Origin: Saposhnikovia divaricata
Taxonomy: Eukaryota > Streptophyta > Magnoliopsida > Apiales > Apiaceae
Direction: 5' to 3'
NCBI GenBank assembly: GCA_036435485.1
Contig: CM071597.1
Location: 7,929,881 to 7,993,880 of the forward strand
Length of the DNA: 64,000 bases
The notes beneath the pieces were generated by a model that saw only the letters and a list, made by a program, of their open reading frames with translations, was not told where the DNA came from and ran no database searches. Position numbers and translations under genes: made by a program. Positions 1 to 10,874 of this stretch are shown here, piece by piece. Positions within the stretch are counted from its first letter, which is position 1. Every line of letters starts with the position of its first letter.

Positions 1-9
1 AAACAATCG

Positions 10-280
10 TGAAGGTTTGGATTTTATCCAAGTTATTTCAAATCCGATTTTTCAGATTTCTAATTGAGTTAGATTATAATTATTTAAAAAAATTTAATTG
101 TACAACATGTATTATGAAAATCTATTAATAGTGTATGATAGTCTTTGAAGATATGGATTTTATCCAAGTTATTTCAAATCCGATTTTTCAGATTTATAGT
201 TGAGTTAGATTATAATTATTTAAAAAAATTTAATTGTACAACATGTATTATGAAAATCTATTTATAGTGTATGATAATAT
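10..280. repeat. Tandem duplication, 136-bp period
   Basis: Two adjacent copies of an AT-rich segment, starting with ggattttatccaagttatt at 19 and again at 155. They differ by a few bases only. No coding content is seen. Confidence 0.85.
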
Positions 281-1841
281 GATTGTGATTGATTTTATAT
301 TAAAAGAGTGGTTGATTAATGAATGATTAATTATGAAGTTTTATTTTAAATATATAATAGTATATCGTGATTGATTTCAAATTAAAATTGTGATTTTTTA
401 GTAAATATTTTTTGATTTAAAAATATGTATTTATGGATATGTTAAATAAAATTATTATTGTATTTAAATTATAGAAGTGTTAACTAACCATAATTAATGA
501 AGTAGGGTGAGAATGTAAATAAGGAAAACTCTTAATATAACATGATTGGTCTAAAATTTAGGAATGCGTTGTGATTGGTTCTAAAATAATTCATAGTTTT
601 CTTATTGGTTAACTGATATGTGGTAGACTCGGTATTATAATAAAGGATAAAACTTACAAATAAGGCACAAAAATATATATTTAAAAAAATTTAAAAAATG
701 TGTTAAAAATTTCAAATTCAATTAAATTATATATAATTGATTAACAATAAAAAATCACATGTTTTATAGAATTATAAACATTTTCAATTATATCCCGATT
801 AGAATCATTCCCGCATACACTTCTTCCCACCACTCTTTCTTCTACGATTTTAGGTTGCACTAAATAATTTTTTAAAAATATTTATTGAATTCTTAAGATA
901 TTTAACCATTATTTTAATATAACCTTAAATTACTGATATTTATTTATGTCTTGAAATAAAGTATGGAACATATGTAAATTTAAAATTAATAATAAAATTA
1001 ATAAAAAAAATTAAAATTTGATATTGATTAAATAATTAATATTTTAATTCATAATCTATACTATATTATAAAAGACGAAACATAAAAAATTTTGGTAGCC
1101 TTGCACCGGTTATAGACTAGTATATTATAAACACGGGGTGTTTGGGGAAATTGTTTTTTAGAATAAGTCAACTTATTTTAAGACAAAGTTAGAGATTCCT
1201 AACATTCCAACTTATTTTTGAACTTATTTTTGCAACTTATTGAATCTCAAACATACATTAAATACTTGTATAAAAAAAATCATCAAAATATAAAATTTTT
1301 ACCCGAAAATAAGTCCATAAGTCCTAGAAAAAAGTTTTGGACTTATAGTAAATTAGGATATAGATTTTGGTATCAACTCGAACAATATTTTTCGTATTTG
1401 CTCCTAATTCATATATTTATTCATATTCCAAATTTCATGATGATAAAGTTTTGAAATATGTATAAGTTAATATTTTATTAATATAAAAAGTTAAAAGTTA
1501 TATTATGACTTTTAAAATAGATGTGAGAAGAGAAATTTTAAGATTTTTAAGATTACCTGGAGTCTCTTAGAGCTCCATTTCTTCTTATACTCTTTACATT
1601 CTAATTTAAGAATTTGTTTAAAAAACATGTTGGAGATGCTTTTTATAAAATGGTATATTCTCTGTTATCTTCAATATTATCATAATTTATTATACACACC
1701 GATAAACAACTTTTCAATTCAAAAATGTACGATTCTTTGGGATTTTCCTTTTGTATTACATTTTCAGAAATACTGGTAATTACTTAACATTTCATTTCTG
1801 AGTAAAATCACTAATACCGACATTTATATCTTGAACAAGTT
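281..1841. other. AT-rich intergenic DNA, no gene seen
   Basis: Very AT-rich. The only ORF (1218-1454) has biased low-complexity codons and no recognisable domain, so I treat it as chance. I see no TIR, LTR or splice-bounded exon here. Confidence 0.6.
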
Positions 1842-2127
1842 AAAAAACTAATGTGAGAAATGGGCTAAAAATATAAGATACTACAACTTTGTAATTTTTA
1901 AAATTCAATAAGGTTTAAAAAATATATTTCTCGTTCAATTTGGCATGTTCTTAAGATTCTTCTGAACATTGCATTGCTTGCGAAAAATTCTATCCATTTT
2001 CAAAATTAAAATAAGCTAGGCTAGCTACTTTCATCGAACGAGTAGCATCACTGTCCTAAAATGTGCTTTTTCTTCCAACTTTCTTTTTTACTGTCATAAC
2101 AAAAACCACCAAACTTTAAAATTTGAA
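1842..2127. repeat. Direct repeat, copy 1 (flanks hairpin array)
   Basis: About 285 bp, from aaaaaactaatgtgagaaat to aaactttaaaatttgaa. It is repeated at 2565-2881 with roughly 90% or more identity by eye and small indels. The two copies bracket a 440-bp block that contains the ACGTCGG hairpin array. Confidence 0.85.
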
Positions 2128-2261
2128 GGAGTGGTGTTGTTGAAGCCGGTGATGTTGTATGCAATTAGGTCTGAGTTTAATTTAGGGAAACTGAAGTAGA
2201 GAGTTTAATTTGGGTATAAAGGACTACAATTTTCTTTAATTTTTTATTTTATAAAAATAAT

Positions 2262-2565
2262 ATCTTATACGTCGGCAAACAAGAAACCGACGTATAAGAT
2301 GAACTTTATACATCGCCTTCTACTAAACCAACGTAAAAAGTATAGATCTTATATGTCGCCTGACCAAAGCCGACGTAAAAGGTGCATCTTATACGTCGCT
2401 TTAAACTAAGCCGACGTATATAAGTATTTTATACGTCGCCTTTATGCGGAACCGACGTATAAGATATCCATAAAAACAAATATACGTCACTTTTTGGCGG
2501 AACCGACGTATAAAGGTAGAATATACGTCGCCTTTAGGTGGAACCGACGTATATTAGGCGACGTA
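2262..2565. repeat. Array of short ACGTCGG/CCGACGT inverted repeats (CACTA-like subterminal array)
   Basis: About seven successive 34-40-bp modules, each beginning TTATACGTCGC or close and ending CCGACGTATAAG or close, so each can fold into a short hairpin. Arrays of short sub-terminal motifs in both orientations are known from plant CACTA (En/Spm) elements, where they bind transposase. No CACTA terminus or transposase is visible, so the class is an inference. Confidence 0.6.
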
Positions 2566-2881
2566 AAAAACTAATGTGAGAAATGGGTTAAAAATTATAA
2601 GATACTACAACTTTGTGATTTTCAAAATTCAGTAAGGCTTAAAAAAATATATTTCTCGTTCAATTTGGCATGTGTCCATCTACTTGGTTCTTAACATTCT
2701 TCTGAACATTGCATTGCTTGCGAAAAATTCTATCCATTTTCAAAGTTAAAATAAGCTAGGCTAGCTACTTTCATCGAACGAGTAGCATCACTGTCCTAAA
2801 ATGTGAAATAAATTAAAGCTTTTTCTTCCAACTTTCTTTTTTACTGTCATAACAAAAACCACCAAACTTTAAAATTTTGAA
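2565..2881. repeat. Direct repeat, copy 2 (flanks hairpin array)
   Basis: Second copy of the 1842-2127 segment. It has an extra 13-base piece (gtgtccatctact) and an extra aaataaattaaag relative to copy 1. Confidence 0.85.
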
Positions 2882-3542
2882 CCCCATATGTCAGTCACTT
2901 CGATTGTCATTTTGTTCTTGATTTTAAGCCTCAAAATCCCCATTTTGGATGTTTCCTGTAAAACAAAAATGTACACATAGTTATGTTAAAATGTTCACTA
3001 TATACATACATATAAATGTAAATCGTAAAAGTTGATATCAGAACAAATGTACATGCATAATTTGTGAAATATTCGGCAGCTTCTAAATTAAGCTTGAAAA
3101 AAATTGAAGTCCCACCGCAATACACACAAGAAAAATGAAACTGAATAATAAAACGTACAACAAGTACATGAATTCTTTCTTGTCAAAGACAAGAAAAAGT
3201 ACAAAATTCTACTACTAAAATGCATGACTTTTTTTTTTTTAAATTTTATTTTGTACATGCATTTTCAGTGAACACAGTGTCCCAATTTAACGGTCCCCAA
3301 TTCTGTGGAGCTCACATAACTTACACTTTAGTAGCCATAAAAAAAGGACCTTTGTATTTCACAAATCCCGATGCTGTGAAAATTCTGTTAAGTCGTTGTA
3401 AGTACTGACCCCGGCACACATTCAGCAGTCATTATTTTTATGTTCTTTTCCGGTATTATAAAACTCGACTAACTCAGTACTCGGAAATTAATTATCAGTC
3501 CAACTGAGTTTATAACATTATCGAGGAAAATTGTTCGTAAGT
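2882..3542. other. Intergenic DNA, no feature recognised
   Basis: No convincing ORF, TIR or RNA gene. Short ORFs on either strand here lack domains and splice context. Confidence 0.5.
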
Positions 3543-3544
3543 TA

Positions 3545-3813
3545 CTCCCTCCGTCCCACTCATTGTGACCACATTTTCTATTTTGCTTTATCCCACAAAT
3601 GTGTTCACATTTTATTATATATTGTGGTCACATTTTCTATTTTGCTTTATCCCACAAATGTGTTCACATTTTATAATATATAGTAAATTTAATATTATTT
3701 ATGACAATTTATTTGAAAAATAATATATCTTTATGCTAACTTTCAGAGTAGTTATTATTATTGAATAAAACGTGGAAATCTAATTGGTGACAAAATGAAT
3801 GAGACGGAAGAAG
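3545..3813. mobile_element. Stowaway-type MITE (Tc1/mariner)
   Basis: Bounded by TA on both sides (3543-3544 and 3814-3815). Left end CTCCCTCCGTCCCACTCATT; the right end is its imperfect reverse complement (GAATGAGACGGAAGAAG). The CTCCCTCCGT terminus and TA target site are typical of Stowaway. It holds a near-perfect 60-bp tandem duplication (about 3563-3622 and 3623-3682). No coding capacity. Confidence 0.85.
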
Positions 3814-3815
3814 TA

Positions 3816-4358
3816 CTTAATTTCGATTTATAAATACTCAAATCAAATTTAGTAATAATTTGGTCGAATTTAAATGTGAAGTATTTAAATATTTTATCGA
3901 ATCTAATTTGAATTTCAAATTAATCATCTAGTAAAATTTGTAATTCTAATCTTAAATATATTATTTTTAACTTTTGTACCTTATACAAATATTTTTATAT
4001 AACTATTCAGTTATAATATAATTTATATTTAATCGCACCAATCATATTCGAGTTATCGGCTCGAGCTTTTAAACAATTCGAACATATAAAAATTCTTCAC
4101 GAACCAAGTTTCGAGTTTAAAATTGAAAAATTGATCGAACTCTAATTCGAGTTCAATTTCGAACTTCTTAATCGAGTTTGAATTCAAACATGACAATATT
4201 TGATTCATTTCGACTCGATTATGTCCTAACATTAACTCAATAATCGGACAAGTTCTTGGATGCTTAAAATTTAAACATTCCGAAGAGAGCATTTTTTCAA
4301 GATCAGGAAAAATTCATAAACAAAGAATAACAAATTTGTCAAAGGCCAGGCAAGACAT
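3816..4358. other. Intergenic DNA upstream of the KRP gene
   Basis: AT-rich, with repeated TCGAGTT-like words. The minus-strand ORF at 4053-4292 is built from these words and has no domain. Nothing else recognised. Confidence 0.5.
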
Positions 4359-4425
4359 ATGTATTGTACTCCTCCACTGGCAAGTGCCACCGGTTACATC
4401 CGGTCATTTCCTGTTACATGCCTGA

Positions 4426-4431
4426 CACGTG
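4426..4431. promoter_or_regulatory. G-box / ABRE-like CACGTG in KRP upstream region
   Basis: ACACGTGGCC, about 300 bp before the KRP start codon. The core is the classical target of bZIP and bHLH factors, and ABA-responsive elements have the form ACGTGGC. ABA induction of ICK/KRP genes is known in Arabidopsis; a link here is inference. Confidence 0.4.
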
Positions 4432-4526
4432 GCCGTAAGTTTGAGTTCACATGGGCAGTGATCCTCAACACTCAACAGCCAGATCTTCGTAACGGCCCTT
4501 GCACATGGCTTTGTAATTCTCCGTCA

Positions 4527-4536
4527 CCGTTAACGG
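4527..4536. promoter_or_regulatory. Palindromic CCGTTAACGG upstream of KRP
   Basis: Two back-to-back AACGG cores forming a perfect palindrome, about 195 bp before the ATG. AACGG is the core of the M-specific activator (MSA) element bound by three-repeat MYB factors in plant cell-cycle promoters. A further AACGG lies at about 4491. Function is inferred only. Confidence 0.35.
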
Positions 4537-4731
4537 AGTCGGGACCATACTACTCCCCAAAATTACATTCTTACCCTTCCTTCTCCCACACTCTCCCTAT
4601 ATGTACATGTACCTCTCTTTTCCATCCAACCATTTTTTCAACCGTATATATTTGTATAGACGCGGCGCGAGTACATACAACATATACTTACATAACATAC
4701 GTTTACAGAGCTAGAATTGAGCTGTAGAGCA

Positions 4732-5859
<1,128 letters not shown>

Positions 5860-5976
5860 AAAACCATTACAGATCTATAAATTTCGAAATTATTTACACG
5901 GGGGAGTCTGTTAATTCGTTGTTCGGAAAAATTCAATTATTATAAATAATTATGTACAGAGATATATCTCGATCCA

Positions 5977-6000
5977 TCTATCTATCTATCTATCTATCTA
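5977..6000. repeat. (TCTA)n microsatellite downstream of KRP
   Basis: Six perfect TCTA units about 120 bp after the KRP stop codon, probably in the 3' UTR or just beyond it. Confidence 0.9.
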
Positions 6001-6001
6001 G

Positions 6002-7799
6002 TGTTTATGTTGAGTCGTAGTCGATAAATTTAGGTACCATTGAAACAAGTAGAAGCTTCTGTTCTCTGCAAGGTACATTTTGGTTGGTATGACATGAATA
6101 TCTACAATCAATATGACAATATGTATACATTATAAAACCCCAAGTGTTTGCAGAATTATTAAACATGTATGTAAAGATGATATCTCTGATTCTCTGTCTA
6201 TCCATGTCTGGGCCTGCTGTATTGATAGTGGTAGCAGAGTGACATGAATTTTGTGGGGAATTTGTTTTGGAATTTAATTTGATTGTTGCGTTTGGAAAAG
6301 TAAGTTTCGTTTGGGTATGGTTTGGCTTTTTCTTGGTATTTTTGTCAGTTTGTTTGCAATTTTCAGCCCTAATTTTCATATATTACATTGTAAAGTGAAT
6401 TGATTCTTTTGTGCAAATCTGAGTATTGTGTTTGGTTATAGTGGGGTCTTTTTTTTCACCGTTAATATTTATGCTGTATTTGAATTGCTTTTCATTCTCG
6501 TGTTTTTGGTGATGATTGTGATCAAAAGTTTAAACCCATTACCAAAGCAGCTTCTAATAGTCATTTGTTGTTTATGGTGTCAGTCACTTGTACTCATTAC
6601 TCATGTCTTCTCCTGATGAAAACATTTTCTTCCTCCGTCTCAAATTATTTGTTCATTTTAATTTTAACATAGTTTAAGATACGTTAGACTCAACATTTTT
6701 CGTAATTTATTTTTAACTTTATGTAAATAAAAACTTGATAATTATTTTGATAAATATTTAAAATTTTACTTTTTCAAAATTCTAATTCGACCACAATACA
6801 CTCAATATACTATTTCTCATGTAGATCAACAGTAAGCACCTTGCTGAAATTCAGCTCATAAAACTACTTAATCAGTTAAATATCATGTAAACCAAATTGA
6901 AATATCGAATTAGGAAAGAAACAAGGCAAACTAGGCAAGACACACGTTATAATTAAGAAGGTGACAAGGGCAGCATGGGAAAAACAATCAAATAACAGAT
7001 AGATAGATGCATGCACATACACTGCTGTAACATGAATTAGAAAAATAGAAATTTTAGTGTACAGATCCACCAATCTCATGTGAAAGTCTACCATCGTTTT
7101 TGGTCTCTTCTTTGAGTTGCAATGACCTTTTATTTAGTTTATAATAATATAAATACCTTTTAATGGCCTTCAAAAACTTTCATTAAAACTAGAAGTAATT
7201 CAAAAAAAAAAAATCAAAATAGCAAGATTTATGGTATTAAAAGATGAAATACTTTTTTTTCCCGAAAAAGATGAAATACTTACTTTTGAATTCGAAATTG
7301 CATTATAATTTAATTAAGTTAAATTCATTTTACCATACTACATGCATGTACATTTACATAATACAGAAAAATATTTTGACATCTATTTATTAAATAAATG
7401 TAAATCCTGTTAAAGGAATATTTTTCCTAATTCTAACATAACAAAATGATATATTTTAATTTTGATAATTTAATTATTTTTTGAGCTGACCGCAGGCTGG
7501 AGGAGCATTGATCACGATACAGAGTAGTCCACGTGCAGTGTTGGAGAAGGGATAAAGTCCTAACTTTGATGATGCCTCGGATCTGATGCACGCTATTACC
7601 CATTTAATTAAATGAATTAAATATTGGGTATACTTGTTTAAAGTACTGTCTTGAAAGCTGTAAAAATAGAAGAATGTTGCTTAAATATTAATGAACTGAA
7701 TGTTAATAGAGCAGTAACAGCAGTAGTGGAGTACAGCAAGTAGTAGTGTTTGTTAAAGCTTAAATTATTGCTTCTTCACCCTTTAACGAAACAGATTAC
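6002..7799. other. Intergenic DNA after KRP, no gene seen
   Basis: Includes the probable KRP 3' flank. At about 6633 a lone Stowaway-like end (TTCCTCCGTCTCAAATTATT) has no matching right end, so it is probably a decayed MITE. A G-box-like CCACGTGC sits near 7530. ORFs on both strands (6005-6379, 6428-6616, 6876-7094) show no domain. Confidence 0.5.
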
Positions 7800-7801
7800 T
7801 A

Positions 7802-8059
7802 CTCGCTCCGTCCATAAAACTCTTCCCATTTTTCTTGAATACGTTTGTCAATGCATACTTTTAATCGTTAATATCTTCAATTTCGTATTAGTTTTAAATA
7901 TAAACACTTCATTGTATTAAAGTACTCATAAATACGAATCCAACAAGATCACTCATGACTATATTTGATCTTATAAATTAGACGTAAATTAGCAATTTGT
8001 CTCATATTATGAACAGTACCGACAAAAAAAATTAGAAAAGTTTAAAGGGACAGAGGGAG
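7802..8059. mobile_element. Stowaway-type MITE
   Basis: 258 bp between TA dinucleotides (7800-7801, 8060-8061). Ends are CTCGCTCCGTCC and GGGACAGAGGGAG. The interior is clearly the same family as the element at 45081-45339, in opposite orientation (shared interior words include ttttaatcgttaatatctt). Confidence 0.88.
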
Positions 8060-8352
8060 TATCATTTCTTAAGTTTTACGTACTTTCTTTTAAAAATTAC
8101 AGTGTTTCTTTGTTTCCCTGCCCTCCAGCAATTTTCTAATTTTAAGCTATTTTTGTTTACTACATATATTAATCATGCTATTTATAATTTTATTAATTGT
8201 AATTTTTGAATTGTTGCAATTCATATTTATTTTAAATAAAAAATTTACGATTGAACTGTAATTTTTAAAAAATTTAACAATTATTTAGATATTTTATTTC
8301 ATACTTATTCTTAGAAATGATCTAAATATTACACTATTATTTTTCTAATCCT

Positions 8353-8492
8353 GATGAGATAGCTCAAGTGATAAAAGGGTTTATTCTCTTATTGTTCATG
8401 TCATGGGTTCGACTTTTACTCATTCCCCAAATTTGTTAAAATAGATACTCACTTTGTAAGGTATATAAGTCTAATTATTCAAAAAATAAAAA
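8353..8492 (+). mobile_element. tRNA-type SINE with 11-bp target duplication
   Basis: About 140 bp flanked by perfect TTTCTAATCCT copies (8342-8352 and 8493-8503). A box A-like GATAGCTCAAGTGATAAAAG lies near the 5' end and a box B-like GGGTTCGACTTT about 45 bp later. It ends in an A-rich tail (caaaaaataaaaa). This order (pol III boxes, A-rich tail, target duplication) defines a SINE. No internal ORF; it would depend on a LINE for movement. Confidence 0.88.
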
Positions 8493-8932
8493 TTTCTAAT
8501 CCTATATTTTTTTGGAGTTATAGTGAGTGAAATATGATTGTTTAAAAATGAAATGTTATAGAGATTAAAAATACTTCCTTCAACCAAATATTAAAAAAAG
8601 TTATTATTTTGCTCATTACTCCAATCAAAGTGATTACTATTTTAAAGAATTATAATTATAATCTTAATATAATTTAAACATTTAAAAAGAATTATAGTAA
8701 CATCCATACTTAATTTTATGAAATAAACATGGTCATGTAGACTAACTAGAATTACAGGTCAGCTTTAAACCAAATCAGACCAAAATTTGTTTTGCTTAAA
8801 CTAAACCAAACCTATGTGTCGCTTAAAGTTTTAAAAGAACGAAGATTAAACGTGTTAGTGCTTTTGGGAGACCTTACCCTCACTCAAACAATGAAACTAT
8901 TTTCAAAAAATCCAATGAATATATATAACATA

Positions 8933-9602
8933 CACTAAAACCTCGTTAAATTAATATTCTCGATAAATTAATAATTTCTCCAAGTTAATAATTTTTTCTG
9001 GTCCCAACTTGGGCCAGTACAAAAATTGATCAATTTCAATAAGATAATAAGATAATAATTTTTTTGAAAAATCCTATATAAATTTATGGTCCCAATAATA
9101 TTATAAATTAATAAATCATTCATAAGCATAAAAATATATGTACTACCCCTTTTGTAAAATATAATATTAGAGTTCTTAAAATTTGAATCTAAATAAAACT
9201 CATCCTTAACCTCTTTGTTGCATTCAAAAGTTCAAATGTAGTGTTTTCGTAAAGCATTAAACAGTTATTAAATCAAGGTTTTTGATGTCTTGAGTGCTTC
9301 TTTACGTGCAAAAGATTCTAAAAATATTGTTTTATCTTTAATATCATCTAAATATACATGAATCTTTACCTTGAATCTCGCTAATACTTGTTCAATTAGT
9401 AAAACAATGTATATAGAATTAATTAAATTAAGTATAAAATATAAATTGTACATTTCATTCTATTTAAAGGTATATATATAATTGGAAATTAATTTTCTTT
9501 ATGTAAAAAATTCTCTATAAATTAATAATTATTTACAAATTAATTAATACCTTTCTAAATTAATAAAATACTCCGGTCCTGACTATATTAATTTATAGAT
9601 TG
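8933..9602 (-). mobile_element. Emigrant/Lemi1-like (pogo-type Tc1/mariner) element with transposase remnant
   Basis: Flanked by TA (8931-8932, 9603-9604). The left end CACTAAAACCTCGTTAAATT and the reverse complement of the right end (CAATCTATAAATTAATA) resemble Emigrant/Lemi1 terminal repeats, and internal copies of AAATTAATAAT plus a GGTCCCAACTTGGG segment fit that family. On the minus strand, around 9180-9330, broken frames contain an ARKEALKTSKTL piece and a later KEVKDEFYLDSNFKN piece that look like a pogo-type transposase C-terminus. Class assignment rests on remembered family features. Confidence 0.55.
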
Positions 9603-9604
9603 TA

Positions 9605-10607
9605 TATACAATACAATATTATAAATTAATACAATTCACAATATACCAGCGTAAGTCACTTCTATTTCCTACATGGTCTTGAGATCTCGCACGTAATCTT
9701 GCTTAAGCTGGAACTCCTAAAACTCGTACCGAGATCAAATGAAAGCCTTCTATCCATAATCAAACTGAGAAGCTCATCAAGTACTTCAACCACTTGTTTA
9801 TGAGCTTTATGATCAGCACCTTCAAATTTCCTTGCAGTGCCGAGAAGGAAATTTCATCCTTTTGCCACCTCCAAACTTCATCTCTGAAAACCCTATCTCC
9901 ATTTGTTCCTACCCAACAGCAAGAGAAGAATCCCAGTTTTCAAGCTGCTAATGTTTCTTTTGAATATCCAGCATTCTGTCATCACTACATTTCGCCTGAA
10001 TAGCAATCCTTTCCACATTTGCAGGATCAGTATTCTCTGGGACCACATTTGCGAACAGTTGGTGGACATGCATGGATGTTCCGCTTCAATTTGCTAATAA
10101 TATTGTCAAATTTCAATCGAATTAACATATTGTTTCTAGTTTTTTTGTTGTTGGTTACTTGTGAAAATATGTTGACCTTTTCAAGTGAAATTTATGGAAA
10201 TTTGACTGAAAATCAGTTTTATTGTATCATTGTAGTCAACTAAATATAATTTTTAAAAATACATTTATAATTTATGTCTAATAATATTATTTGATTTCAA
10301 GTCAACATTTGATTAATTTAATTCATAAAAATTAAAAATGCCAAATTTTTTCATGCACATGAAGTTAAAAAAAAAATATACAAAATACTAAGTACTACTA
10401 TTTTTTTTAATATAGAACATTACAGAACGCAGAGCTTTGTAATTTCAAATATTTTGTCAAGTCCAGTAAAGAACGTGCCCACTGGGAACTACACTTTCCA
10501 ACTCTATGAGGCCCAATTTGTTTTGGGCTTGTAAAAAAAGAATCGAAAAAAACTGATACTTTGTAGATTTGTAGATAAGGCGAGGCTACTGTCCTAAAGA
10601 AGAAAGA
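9605..10607. other. Unassigned region with coding-like composition near 9.65-10.1 kb
   Basis: About 9650-10100 is less AT-rich than its surroundings and has overlapping plus-strand ORFs (9794-10003, 9903-10097). I recognise no domain, and no start, splice or stop structure links them. It may be a decayed gene or transposon fragment. The rest to 10607 is AT-rich. Confidence 0.3.
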
Positions 10608-10612
10608 CTTTC

Positions 10613-10815
10613 TGTCACGAATGACAGCTGTAATTCTGTTAGTTAGTTAAATTGTAGTGAGTGTTTGTGCAACTATATAAGGACAAAAGCACTAGTTGTA
10701 AAACCAACCATTTGTTCAGTAATGAAACTCTCTTTCTTGTTCTGCATTTCTGTTCTTCCTCATTTCTCTCTAAATTTCTTTACAAATTAGTTTAGTTAGG
10801 AGTTTAATCCTAACA
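10613..10815 (+). repeat. 5' LTR of the chromovirus
   Basis: TGTCACGAATGAC to AATCCTAACA, 203 bp. A TATATAA box at 10674-10680 probably drives the transcript. This is short for a plant Ty3 element. Confidence 0.97.
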
Positions 10816-10817
10816 AG

Positions 10818-10829
10818 TGGTATCAGAGC
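10818..10829 (+). other. Primer binding site (initiator-Met tRNA)
   Basis: TGGTATCAGAGC, two bases after the LTR. It is complementary to the 3' end of plant tRNA-iMet, which primes minus-strand DNA synthesis in many plant LTR elements. Confidence 0.95.
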
Positions 10830-10874
10830 TTCTCGATTCTTGGATATTTTTTTTTCATTTCTTGTTATTTTTCA

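Noticed and set aside
1133..1600. hAT-type MITE suggested by CACGGGGTGTTTGGGG
   Set aside because: No matching inverted end or 8-bp target duplication was found nearby.
2262..2565. CRISPR-like look of regularly spaced palindromic repeats
   Set aside because: This is plant nuclear DNA, repeats are degenerate and in both orientations, spacers are not unique sequences of fixed length, and there are no cas genes.
4359..4727. 122-codon ORF directly upstream of KRP
   Set aside because: It covers the promoter and 5' UTR with no domain. Its stop at 4725-4727 lies directly before the KRP start codon.
7480..7600. GC-richer stretch with a G-box, possible promoter or exon
   Set aside because: No ORF, splice signals or downstream gene support it.
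8353..8492. Possible tRNA gene
   Set aside because: Box A and B are present but no cloverleaf can be drawn, and the A-rich tail and target duplication show a SINE.
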